DNA of 64,000 nt. It comes from Acetobacter malorum (GTDB taxonomy: Bacteria > Pseudomonadota > Alphaproteobacteria > Acetobacterales > Acetobacteraceae). The translations under genes and the position numbers were made by a program. The stretch covers positions 20,676-84,675 of the forward strand of contig NZ_JOPG01000020.1 in the NCBI RefSeq assembly GCF_002153605.1. Reading direction: 5' to 3'. This document shows, piece by piece, positions 25,962-33,026 of this stretch. The notes under the pieces are model-generated. The model was not told the origin of the DNA and did not search any database. It saw only the letters and a program-made list of their open reading frames with translations. Each line of letters begins with the position of its first letter. Position 1 is the first letter of the stretch.

Positions 25962-26659
25962 AAACTCATAACGCCACCAGTACGCCCGCAGCCTCAGCCT
26001 GTCAGCCGGATGCTGTCCGGCTTTCAAAGCAGGAAGGGCTGCGCAAATGGGCGTTAGAATTTGCGCTGCTCCACCCTCAGCTTGTCGAGGCCTGCGAATG
26101 TGATGCGCGGATCGTAGCAGACCGAATGGTCTGTTATGTGGAAACCGGGAAGAAATTAGGCACTAAGCATACCATTGGGGTAAATCTTACCTGGCGCGCC
26201 AGACGGTCCTTTTTCAGTTTCCTCGGTGGAAAGAAGCGCTTTGCGCAGGCCCTTAACCACCTCATCAATATGTGTCACCACAGCCTCCTTAGTGTTGTAG
26301 CCAAGCTTGTTCTGCTTCCGACATCCAACGCTATAGGCTGTGTGCCAAACAATACTGGGGGTGAGATAAGCGGACCACTCGGTTTCCTTAGGCAGTACAT
26401 CTTTGATCTGCTTCAAAAGGTCTGTTGTTTCACCCAGATTAAGCCAAAATTCATCTTCGTCCGCAGCTTCATTTGCTCGGTCTGCTGCCATGTGGGCCAA
26501 CTTCCAAAGAAGCTGGTCCGGCGTGAGTGCAATGGTCGTCATAAGAATTCATCCTCTTCTGGAGTCTGTGGAAAGCCCAGAATGGATGAATCTGGTGGGT
26601 ACGGCAACGTACCCACCAGCACCTCAAATTTTCTCAAAATCAAGACAGGTGATGCATGA
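25958..26659 (+). CDS. Early rightward gene; 3' part probably not genuine
   Basis: It starts in an ATGA overlap with cro. The first ~66 residues look real (RLSKQEGLRKWALEFALLHPQLVEACECDARIVADRMVCYVETG), a helical early protein of unknown function. From about 26157 the frame runs antisense through the gene at 26156-26542 and then through its upstream region, and the translation loses natural composition. I infer that the original 3' end was lost or displaced when the antisense cargo block (26156-27420) entered here. The true stop position is therefore doubtful. Confidence 0.45.
   Translation: MKTHNATSTPAASACQPDAVRLSKQEGLRKWALEFALLHPQLVEACECDARIVADRMVCYVETGKKLGTKHTIGVNLTWRARRSFFSFLGGKKRFAQALNHLINMCHHSLLSVVAKLVLLPTSNAIGCVPNNTGGEISGPLGFLRQYIFDLLQKVCCFTQIKPKFIFVRSFICSVCCHVGQLPKKLVRRECNGRHKNSSSSGVCGKPRMDESGGYGNVPTSTSNFLKIKTGDA
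26156..26542 (-). CDS. Antisense cargo protein A (128 aa)
   Basis: A 128-residue helical, acidic soluble protein (AADRANEAADEDEFWLNLGETTDLLKQIKDVL; later EAVVTHIDEVVKGLRKAL). No recognised domain. It runs against the lytic operon, next to a DUF4145 gene in the same direction, and both have lower GC than the flanking phage genes. The pair is best read as an independently acquired cargo block. A 12-base hairpin separates the two genes. Confidence 0.65.
   Translation of the reverse strand: MTTIALTPDQLLWKLAHMAADRANEAADEDEFWLNLGETTDLLKQIKDVLPKETEWSAYLTPSIVWHTAYSVGCRKQNKLGYNTKEAVVTHIDEVVKGLRKALLSTEETEKGPSGAPGKIYPNGMLSA
26592..26619. repeat. Perfect 12-base hairpin between cargo genes
   Basis: CTGGTGGGTACG and CGTACCCACCAG enclose a GCAA (GNRA-type) loop. 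There is no T-run on either strand. It could be a processing or factor-dependent termination signal, or an acquisition scar. Confidence 0.6.
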
Positions 26660-26718
26660 GATTATATCACGCCACACCTCTGGACTCGGCCTCACTCGAA
26701 CGGCCAACAGGCAGTCGG

Positions 26719-27420
26719 TCACCCTGCATTCGCAGCATCTTTTTTTGCCTTAGCCGCAACGCGCATCTTTTCAACAGAAGCGGGCAGCTCATAGAGATAC
26801 TTAAGGATCATCCTTGTTATTTCGGCAATTTCCTCAGCTTCTGCTTTTTCCACAGGCTCAGGCCCGTGAACATCATCATTGGTGATACCCCGAACGCCAT
26901 GCGCCCAGTCTTTGAGCGAAGTTGTAAGCAGATGATGCTTGGCCAGCTTATCAATGCGGCTGTTCAGGTTGAGCTTGTCGGGGTCGCTGTTATCAAGGCA
27001 ACTGGGGTTTTTCGCCACTATTTCTTTGGTTGCCACATCAAGAACAGTTCGAAAAGCTCCGCGCGCAATACGTGGTGCAGCAGAGATCAAGGCATCTTCA
27101 GCCTCGAACATGCAGCGGCGGACGTCTGGAGGCAGATCTTCGGATGCCTGGGGGCGCGGATATTCAGGCCAGAACTTCTCCAACGCATAGTTGGTCGATG
27201 TATGAATATCATAAAAATTTACTGGAATATCAGATGCTGCATACCCATTGGTCACCGATGTAAGAACCATAGCTGTGGGAAGTTTGCAGTCTGGATTTCT
27301 GCAAACCCAAACTGCACTCAAGTGTCTGATAGCATCCCGTTGGAATCTTCCACCTACAGAAAAATCACCTGTGATTTTTTTTGTTCCGCAATGCGGACAA
27401 TTAAAAATTTTCTCGTTCAT
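26719..27420 (-). CDS. DUF4145-domain protein with zinc ribbon, cargo protein B
   Basis: A 233-residue protein. ATG 27420 is chosen because the zinc-ribbon motif (NCPHCGTKK ... VCRNPDC) follows at once. The region ~85-210 (PRPQASEDLPPDVRRCMFEAEDALISAAPRIARGAFRTVLDV) matches DUF4145, a helical domain found alone or fused to restriction-type nucleases. No catalytic residues are obvious. Its role is unknown; DUF4145 proteins are frequent in defence neighbourhoods, so an anti-phage role is a reasonable guess. It diverges from the early gene at 27434 by 13 bases. Confidence 0.8.
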   Translation of the reverse strand: MNEKIFNCPHCGTKKITGDFSVGGRFQRDAIRHLSAVWVCRNPDCKLPTAMVLTSVTNGYAASDIPVNFYDIHTSTNYALEKFWPEYPRPQASEDLPPDVRRCMFEAEDALISAAPRIARGAFRTVLDVATKEIVAKNPSCLDNSDPDKLNLNSRIDKLAKHHLLTTSLKDWAHGVRGITNDDVHGPEPVEKAEAEEIAEITRMILKYLYELPASVEKMRVAAKAKKDAANAG

Positions 27421-27433
27421 AAGGGGTCTCTTT

Positions 27434-27667
27434 ATGCATGATGACAATTCTTATCGTCAGGCTATGGCTTATTGGGATGAGAAAATTTCCACCATCCTGA
27501 AGGCGCATCGCGCTGACCACAAAGTCCAACATATCATGGATTGCTACAGGCAGGCAGTTGGTGAAGATCAAGCCTGCTTTGTCGCAGCTCTAGCTGGCCA
27601 ACTTGTCATTGCAAAACAACGAGATAGTTCATCCCGTCGTGTAATTACTCTTCAGGGTGACTCGTAA
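27434..27667 (+). CDS. Small early phage protein (77 aa)
   Basis: A 77-residue soluble protein (YRQAMAYWDEKISTILKAHRADHK...). ATG 27434 is chosen over the longer frame because upstream codons belong to the divergent DUF4145 gene. Its stop overlaps the next start (TAATG), so it is translationally coupled to the CII-like gene. No known family; the Trp/Tyr-rich helix suggests a small regulator or replication accessory. Confidence 0.65.
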   Translation: MHDDNSYRQAMAYWDEKISTILKAHRADHKVQHIMDCYRQAVGEDQACFVAALAGQLVIAKQRDSSSRRVITLQGDS

Positions 27668-28146
27668 TGTCAGTCGCTGCAATCAAAACAGCCACAAAAA
27701 AGGCCATTCAGCACCTTGGCGGAATAGACGCTGCCGCCACAATCAGCCGTGTTGGCCGTTCTCAGTTGAGTGATTATGGCAACCGTAACAGCCCGCAGGT
27801 TGTGCCTGTCGATGTCGCGCTAGATCTGGACACCAGTGCGCAAGAGCCTCTCATTCTGGCCGCCATGGCACATGCTGAGGGCTTCCGGCTGGTGCCGGTC
27901 AAGATTTCGGGGTCAGGTCATATCCCCAAAGAGCTTGCCAAATTCTCAAGGTTTTCCAGTGAGGTTTTGCAGGAAGGAATTGAAAGTCTGGAAGATGGCC
28001 GCGTGGATGTGGCAGAGGCACGGGCCATCCTTGAGCACCTGCACCCGTCACGTCAGGCTATGGACCGGCTTGAGTCCGCTCTCCACAAAATCATTGCAGA
28101 AGGCAAGCCGCATATCGTCAGCGCTGGCCAGTCTGGTGCGGCCTGA
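27667..28146 (+). CDS. CII-like phage regulatory protein
   Basis: A 159-residue protein with an N-terminal helix-turn-helix (AIQHLGGIDAAATISRVGRSQLSDYGNRNSPQVVPVDVALDLD), like the phage_CII-type regulators, then a helical C-terminal part. It probably binds DNA as a multimer and influences the lysis-lysogeny choice. It is coupled to the preceding gene by TAATG and followed by an overlapping small helix-turn-helix gene. Confidence 0.75.
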   Translation: MSVAAIKTATKKAIQHLGGIDAAATISRVGRSQLSDYGNRNSPQVVPVDVALDLDTSAQEPLILAAMAHAEGFRLVPVKISGSGHIPKELAKFSRFSSEVLQEGIESLEDGRVDVAEARAILEHLHPSRQAMDRLESALHKIIAEGKPHIVSAGQSGAA

Positions 28147-28319
28147 TGGCGCGTGCGGCAATCGAATGGAATCACACCATGGACGCAAATCTCCGGCGCT
28201 TTGACCGGTGCGGATTAAGCATCAAGCGGCAGGCTCGCAGGCTCGGTCTCTCTGAGCGGTCAGTCTATGCGCGCCGCAAGCAGCTCCAGATCAACGCAGA
28301 CAAAAGCAAGAAAAAATGA
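28146..28319 (+). CDS. Small helix-turn-helix protein (57 aa)
   Basis: A 57-residue basic protein whose centre (SIKRQARRLGLSERSVYARRKQL) is a helix-turn-helix of the resolvase/GcrA-like kind. ATG 28146 overlaps the preceding stop by one base, and its own TGA overlaps the next start (ATGA), so it is embedded in the operon. The Lys-rich end (KSKKK) suits DNA binding. Probably a phage regulator. Confidence 0.75.
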   Translation: MARAAIEWNHTMDANLRRFDRCGLSIKRQARRLGLSERSVYARRKQLQINADKSKKK

Positions 28320-28516
28320 ATAACTTTTCAAAACCACGCCTTGCGGTCTCCGTGCGGAGCTTTGGCCAGCCGGCACTGCCGGGCCGCCATATCATCGCCT
28401 CTCGCCCCCGGAATGACCGGGATCTGCGCCAGTCTGCTGCTATCCGGCCGGATATGACCGAGCAGATCCGCGTCTCCAGCGGCATGTCTCAGGTGTGGCG
28501 TTGTAAGCGGGGATGA
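28316..28516 (+). CDS. Small hypothetical early protein (66 aa)
   Basis: A 66-residue Arg-rich protein (basic, with RPRNDRDLRQSAAIRPD in the middle). It is joined to both neighbours by four-base overlaps, which is the main support for it. No domain recognised; probably a nucleic-acid-associated accessory protein. Confidence 0.65.
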   Translation: MNNFSKPRLAVSVRSFGQPALPGRHIIASRPRNDRDLRQSAAIRPDMTEQIRVSSGMSQVWRCKRG

Positions 28517-28950
28517 TGAAAATGTCTGAAAAGCTAATTGACTGCACAAAATTCTGCGGGATCATGAACCGCGCTATTCGCATTTCTGGTGGAGCAGCAG
28601 GTTTTGCCCGCCAGCATAACATCTCTGTGCAAGCCGTGCGGGATACGCAAAACCTGCGGGGTTTCAGCCCGGAAGTTGTGGCGGCTCTTGGTCTTGCTAT
28701 GGTCTTGCGCTACCCGCTTGCGAGTGATGCAACCAAGCTTGCCACCCCGCAGGACGTGCAAGAAAAACTGAATAACTTTATCAGGGAGCAGGAAACTCAG
28801 CGTAAGGCAGCGCAGGTTTTCGGCATCCATGAATCCCACCTCAGCAACATTCAGAACGGCCTGCGCGGGTTTAACCCTGTGCTGTCCATTCTCGGTTTTG
28901 GGCTGCCTGTGCGGCGTTTCCGCCTGAAAAAGGTAGAAGCAAATGGCTGA
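28513..28950 (+). CDS. Early phage DNA-binding protein, two helix-turn-helix-like halves
   Basis: A 145-residue protein (start 28513 or the in-frame ATG 28522). It shows two similar segments, GGAAGFARQHNISVQAVRDTQNLRGFSPEVVAALGL and RKAAQVFGIHESHLSNIQNGLRGFNPVLSILGF, suggesting an internal duplication of a helix-turn-helix unit ending in RGF.P. It overlaps the helicase gene by eight bases. A role in replication initiation or regulation is likely from position. Confidence 0.7.
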   Translation: MMKMSEKLIDCTKFCGIMNRAIRISGGAAGFARQHNISVQAVRDTQNLRGFSPEVVAALGLAMVLRYPLASDATKLATPQDVQEKLNNFIREQETQRKAAQVFGIHESHLSNIQNGLRGFNPVLSILGFGLPVRRFRLKKVEANG

Positions 28951-30463
28951 TGGTGGAATGTTTGGAGATGCCCTGCGTCAACCTCCTGCAAATGTGGATG
29001 CGGAGCAGTATCTGCTCGGCTCAATTCTGGTCAATAACAAGGCCTATCATGCCGTTGATGAAATTGTAGAGCCTGAGCATTTTTATAACGGGCTGTATGG
29101 CAGGATTTTTGAAATCTGCCGCAATGTTATCAATGCAGGGTCAGAGGCTAATCTCGCCACCGTCATGCCGCACCTGCTGGGGGATGCGCTGCTCGGCAGG
29201 CAGGCCGCGCCGGAAGTGCTGGCGTCCCTGCTCTCCTCAAACATGGGTGTGCCTGCCGCGCCATCCTATGCCCGCTCTATCCGGGATGCATGGGTGCGGC
29301 GCTGCCTGTATAAAGCCTGCTCTGAGGTTCTGGACCGCTGCTGTCGTCCTGGGGATGAGAAAGCGCCTGATATTGTAGATGCGCTGGAAAACGGCCTGCT
29401 GGAACTGGCGCGCGGCACGGATGAGGCCCAGCCGACAACCAGTCTGATGGACTCAATGCAGCAGGCGCGTGAGGCCGCCATAGCCGCCGCCAAGCGTGGC
29501 AATGGTCTGGCTGGAGCATCGTGGGGCTATCGCGCTCTGGACCGCATGACGGGCGGCCTGATGCCGTCCAGCATGTATTTGCTTGGTGCGCGGCCTGCCA
29601 TGGGCAAAACCTCGCTCGGTCTTGGCATTGCGGTCCGTTCTGCTGCCGCTGGCAGTAGTGTCCTGTTTTGGAGTGGCGAAATGACCGCGCCGCAGCTCGG
29701 TGCGCGTGCTGGCGCTGCATGGGCAAATCTGTCCACACAGGCCGTATTTACGGGCCGCCGGTATGATGTGCCGGAAGAGGCTGACGGCACGCGGGAAGTG
29801 CTGTCAGACTGGCAATGGCGTGACCTGGCGCAAGGTGAGCGCGCCGCCGCCAAGCTATCGCTGGAAATCGACACGCAATCACGCATTACGGTCGCAAAGC
29901 TGCGCTCCCGTGCCCGCCGCATGAAGCGGTCTCGCAAAGGGCTGGATCTGATCGTGCTGGATTATGTTGGCCTCATGTCTGCGGGCTCAACGTATGAGGA
30001 CCAGCGCAGCTATGAGCGCATCACCAAAATTTCCGGCCAGCTCAAGCAACTGGCGACGGAATTGCAGGTGCCCATGGTTGTCCTGGCGCAGCTCAACCGT
30101 GAGACAGAGCGGCGCGAAGACAAGCGCCCCATGATGTCGGATCTGCGTGACGCCGGCGCGCTGGAGCAGGATGCGGACGTTATCCTGTTGCTGCACCGTG
30201 AGCATTACTATCTCAAGAAGCAGGCCGATGCAGGCCTGACGCGCAAAGACCGTGAAAGTGCAGAAGATTTTGCCAACCGGCAGAGTGAACTTGTGCAGCG
30301 TGTGCATGCTGCTGAGGGCAAGGCTGATGTGCTGATCCCCAAAAATCGGCAAGGGCCAGAAGGCACCTGCCGCCTGCAATTTACAAACTACACCACATGG
30401 TTTCGGGATGTGGATGAGGATGCACTCAGCCCTGCATGGGCTGTGGCAGAGGGTGGTGGATAA
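28943..30463 (+). CDS. DnaB-like replicative helicase
   Basis: A 506-residue protein with the DnaB N-terminal domain (PPANVDAEQYLLGSILVNNKAYHAVDEIVEPEHFY) and a RecA-like C-terminal ATPase: Walker A GARPAMGKTSLG at ~214-225, Walker B LDLIVLDYVG at ~335, and the arginine-rich QLNRETERREDKRP and SDLRDAGALEQDADVI segments. It unwinds DNA at the phage replication fork. The neighbouring small genes probably load or regulate it. Length is normal for the family. Confidence 0.95.
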   Translation: MADGGMFGDALRQPPANVDAEQYLLGSILVNNKAYHAVDEIVEPEHFYNGLYGRIFEICRNVINAGSEANLATVMPHLLGDALLGRQAAPEVLASLLSSNMGVPAAPSYARSIRDAWVRRCLYKACSEVLDRCCRPGDEKAPDIVDALENGLLELARGTDEAQPTTSLMDSMQQAREAAIAAAKRGNGLAGASWGYRALDRMTGGLMPSSMYLLGARPAMGKTSLGLGIAVRSAAAGSSVLFWSGEMTAPQLGARAGAAWANLSTQAVFTGRRYDVPEEADGTREVLSDWQWRDLAQGERAAAKLSLEIDTQSRITVAKLRSRARRMKRSRKGLDLIVLDYVGLMSAGSTYEDQRSYERITKISGQLKQLATELQVPMVVLAQLNRETERREDKRPMMSDLRDAGALEQDADVILLLHREHYYLKKQADAGLTRKDRESAEDFANRQSELVQRVHAAEGKADVLIPKNRQGPEGTCRLQFTNYTTWFRDVDEDALSPAWAVAEGGG

Positions 30464-30750
30464 TGGCGGCCCCACGGCAAAGATTTGGCAAGCACGCGCG
30501 CTCAGTGATGGCAGACCGTCGCTGGGTGCTTTTGCCGTTGGCGGCACGCGCTGCATGGCTCCAGTTGACTGACATTGGCGATGTCATGCCGGAGCTGCGG
30601 CACCCGCGCTCTGGCGGTGCAGTGCAGGCAGATGAGCTGAGCCGCCTCCTGTCGGCAGATCAGCGAGACCTGGCGCACGCACTGGAGCATCTGGTGCTCC
30701 GTGGAATTTTAGAGCCGCTGGATGGTGGCTACAGACTCAAGGCGTTTTGA
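30463..30750 (+). CDS. Replication-associated winged-helix protein (95 aa)
   Basis: Starts on the helicase stop codon (TAATG overlap at 30463), which decides the start. A 95-residue basic protein; the second half (QADELSRLLSADQRDLAHALEHLVLRGILEPLDGGYRL) fits a winged helix. Probably a DNA-binding replication or loader accessory. Function inferred from position only. Confidence 0.7.
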   Translation: MAAPRQRFGKHARSVMADRRWVLLPLAARAAWLQLTDIGDVMPELRHPRSGGAVQADELSRLLSADQRDLAHALEHLVLRGILEPLDGGYRLKAF

Positions 30751-30752
30751 TC

Positions 30753-31679
30753 ATGGCACGTAAGAGCATCGAAAAAGCAATTCTGGACGCGGTCAGTGAT
30801 ATCCGCCTGCAGGCGCTCGGGTTTGAGGCTATCGGCATTTGGGTTTTCCTGATGAACCTGATCCGCGAAATCGGCACGGATGGCTCTGTCACGTTCGGTT
30901 TCGGGCGTGCGCCGTCTCTGGCTGATGTGGCGCGCATTCGGTTTGGCATGTCGGAAACCGAATTAAAAACCCATTTGGAAACCCATTGCGTAACCCAGTT
31001 GCTTGCATGGGATGACGCCACGCAAACGCTCTCATATGGGCCAGATCAGCAGCCCAGCCGCCGCACTCTCGCAAACCGTCTCAACGGCGCAAAGGGCGGA
31101 AGGCCGCCAAAAAACCGCGTTACCGAGCGCACAGACCCGGCGCAACGCAATCTGCCGCCAATGGCTATCAAGGGAGGGAAATCAGTGACCGAATGCAAAA
31201 CCCACGCGCCCATAGCTAAAGCTAAAGCTGATAACGATAGTTATCATAAAGCTAAGCTAGTCGCGCCATCTGCTGCTGAGATTGATGCGGTGTTTAACCG
31301 TATCGGCCCCAAGGCGTTTGATGCTGCCGGGTTTGATCCTGCCCGTGACCTGCAAAACTGGTCAGCAGCGCGCCAGTGGGCAGCGGATGGTCTGGGTAAG
31401 GGCATGACGCCGGATGAGATTGAGCGCGTTGTGGTGGCTGAGGTCTCCCGCATTGCTGAGCGGCAGCGGAGCAAGGGCAAGCCTGCCCCGCACATGGGCT
31501 ATTTTGGCAAGGCAGTCTGTGCAGCCATTGCAGCAGGCGTGATCCCTGAGCAGCCCAAAACGTTTGCCCAGCAGGTGGCAGAGCGCGACTGGGAAGAGGC
31601 AACGCGTGAATGGGTCCGTGCTGGTGGTGCAGGCCCGCAGCCCGCACTGGCTGATTATGCCGCCAAGGCTGCCGCATGA
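30753..31679 (+). CDS. Phage replication initiator-like protein
   Basis: A 308-residue protein; ATG 30753 is preferred to TTG 30747. The N-terminus (KAILDAVSDIRLQALGFEAIGIWVFLMNLIREIG) resembles the winged-helix part of replisome organisers, the middle is a flexible basic linker (GGRPPKNR and a KAKADNDSYHKAKL segment), and the C-terminus is helical. Like lambda O, it carries a repeat-rich, AT-rich stretch inside its own linker coding sequence, a candidate origin. Assignment rests on layout; no clear family signature. Confidence 0.6.
   Translation: MARKSIEKAILDAVSDIRLQALGFEAIGIWVFLMNLIREIGTDGSVTFGFGRAPSLADVARIRFGMSETELKTHLETHCVTQLLAWDDATQTLSYGPDQQPSRRTLANRLNGAKGGRPPKNRVTERTDPAQRNLPPMAIKGGKSVTECKTHAPIAKAKADNDSYHKAKLVAPSAAEIDAVFNRIGPKAFDAAGFDPARDLQNWSAARQWAADGLGKGMTPDEIERVVVAEVSRIAERQRSKGKPAPHMGYFGKAVCAAIAAGVIPEQPKTFAQQVAERDWEEATREWVRAGGAGPQPALADYAAKAAA
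31213..31260. other. Candidate phage replication origin inside the initiator gene
   Basis: Short direct repeats of AGCTAA (AGCTAAAGCTAAAGCT) flank a palindrome GATAAC-GATA-GTTATC (31230-31245), and AAGCTAAGCTA follows. The stretch is distinctly AT-rich compared with both sides. Lambdoid phages place iterons in the same kind of linker; that parallel is the basis for the call. Confidence 0.4.
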
Positions 31680-32104
31680 AGCCGCGCCCGGAAACTGCTG
31701 CCGAGATCGTGGCAGATGCTGAGGCGCGATTGTTTGAGGCTGGCGTCACGCTGGCATCCCTGCCCGCTCGTGGCCTGATGCCGTCAACCCGTGTCTCTGC
31801 CTGGCGTGACACGCTGATGGATCTGGATGACCTGCTCTCCATCACGGGAGATGAAATTGTCCGGCCTCCCATCCCGTCAGCCGCCAAGATCAGCCGGATG
31901 GATGAGGCGCTCAACTGGGTAGCTGGCATCCCTGCTGAGAATCACCGCCGCGTCGTGCTGCTCTGGATGATGATCAACCCGATATCGCGCCGTCACCGCT
32001 ACAGCTGGCGGCAAATTGGTGATCAGATGGGTATTAGCCACCACACGGCAAAAGGCTGGTTTTCTGCGGGTCTCAGTGCCATCACGAAAAAAAATTACGC
32101 CTGA
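31676..32104 (+). CDS. DUF6362-like helix-turn-helix phage protein
   Basis: A 142-residue protein with a C-terminal helix-turn-helix (YSWRQIGDQMGISHHTAKGWFSAGLSAI). The layout and the WMMINPISRRHR.SWRQI segment resemble DUF6362 proteins found near phage replication and late-switch genes. It starts in an ATGA overlap with the initiator-like gene. It may be the late-gene regulator, as it is the last gene before the packaging module; this is inference. Confidence 0.65.
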   Translation: MKPRPETAAEIVADAEARLFEAGVTLASLPARGLMPSTRVSAWRDTLMDLDDLLSITGDEIVRPPIPSAAKISRMDEALNWVAGIPAENHRRVVLLWMMINPISRRHRYSWRQIGDQMGISHHTAKGWFSAGLSAITKKNYA

Positions 32105-32214
32105 CTGCATTTTTTACTTCCCAAACTTCCCAAAATGCAGTGTTTTGAGCGTCATGATTAGGGGTCGTGCAGCCTACGGGGTGCGCGGCCTTTTTTATTG
32201 CCCGGAGAGCTGCA

Positions 32215-32544
32215 ATGGCACCACGCCTCAAATGCATCGCTCCCAGCGTTGCAACAATCGACACCCGCATAGCTCGGCCTCCGCCGAAAAAGGCTGACCC
32301 CTTCTACCTGTCTCCGGCATGGCGCTCTCTCGTGCGCCAGATTACGGCTGTCCGTGGCTGCCAGTGTCAGGAGTGTGGCCGCGAGGGTGTCCGTCTCTTT
32401 GGTGACCACGTCCATGAGATCAAGGACGGTGGCGCTAAGTTGGACCCGGCCAACGTCCGGTTGCTGTGTGGTTCCTGCCACACAAAGAAAACTACCCGCG
32501 TCAGGGCGCACAGAATGGCCGAGAGATACGGGAAAAATGTCTGA
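32215..32544 (+). CDS. HNH endonuclease
   Basis: A 109-residue protein starting at ATG 32215 behind GGAGAG. It has the HNH nuclease fold: CQCQECG zinc knuckle, LFGDHVHEIKDGG with the catalytic His, DPANVRLLCGSCHTKKT with Asn and the second Cys pair. Such HNH enzymes directly upstream of terminase are typical of HK97-type phages and take part in cutting DNA during packaging. About 170 bases before the small terminase gene hold no recognisable gene. Confidence 0.92.
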   Translation: MAPRLKCIAPSVATIDTRIARPPPKKADPFYLSPAWRSLVRQITAVRGCQCQECGREGVRLFGDHVHEIKDGGAKLDPANVRLLCGSCHTKKTTRVRAHRMAERYGKNV

Positions 32545-32711
32545 TTTCCGCCATTTTTCATAGATTTTTGGTCAAATCAGGCGGCCTGACCCTGACGAGG
32601 GGTGGGGGTAGGTAAAAGTCTGGCGGCTTCAGGCACCCTAACCGCGCCAGTCTCACGCGCAGATTTTTTCTGTTGTTTGAAAAATAATCAAATAATCAAA
32701 GGAGAGATATC

Positions 32712-33026
32712 ATGGCTCGTGGCGGTGCCCGCGACGGTGCTGGCCGGCCCAAAAAAGAAGTGCCGCCCGAATATGCCGGCCCTCAAATCGAAGATACCTC
32801 TCGTCTTACGCCTCTTGAATTTTTCAAGGCCGTTTTCAGAGACGGAGAGGCACCGTTCGATATTCGATACAAAGCAGCGCAGGAAGCGGCGCCGTTTGTC
32901 CATGCCAGGCTGGCGCCAAAAGAAGCTGAAGGTGACGGGCAAACCAGCATGGCCGATGACTGGGACACGGTCCTATCCCCAAAAGCTCAGGCAAAAGAGC
33001 TGGGGCGTAAAAACGGAGTGCATTGA
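32712..33026 (+). CDS. Terminase small subunit
   Basis: A 104-residue protein placed directly before the large terminase gene with a one-base stop/start overlap. The N-terminus is Gly/Arg/Lys-rich (GGARDGAGRPKK) and the core (TPLEFFKAVFRDGEAPFDIRYKAAQEAAPFVHARL) is the helical part common in small terminases of this group. It recognises the packaging site. GGAGAG precedes the start. Confidence 0.85.
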   Translation: MARGGARDGAGRPKKEVPPEYAGPQIEDTSRLTPLEFFKAVFRDGEAPFDIRYKAAQEAAPFVHARLAPKEAEGDGQTSMADDWDTVLSPKAQAKELGRKNGVH

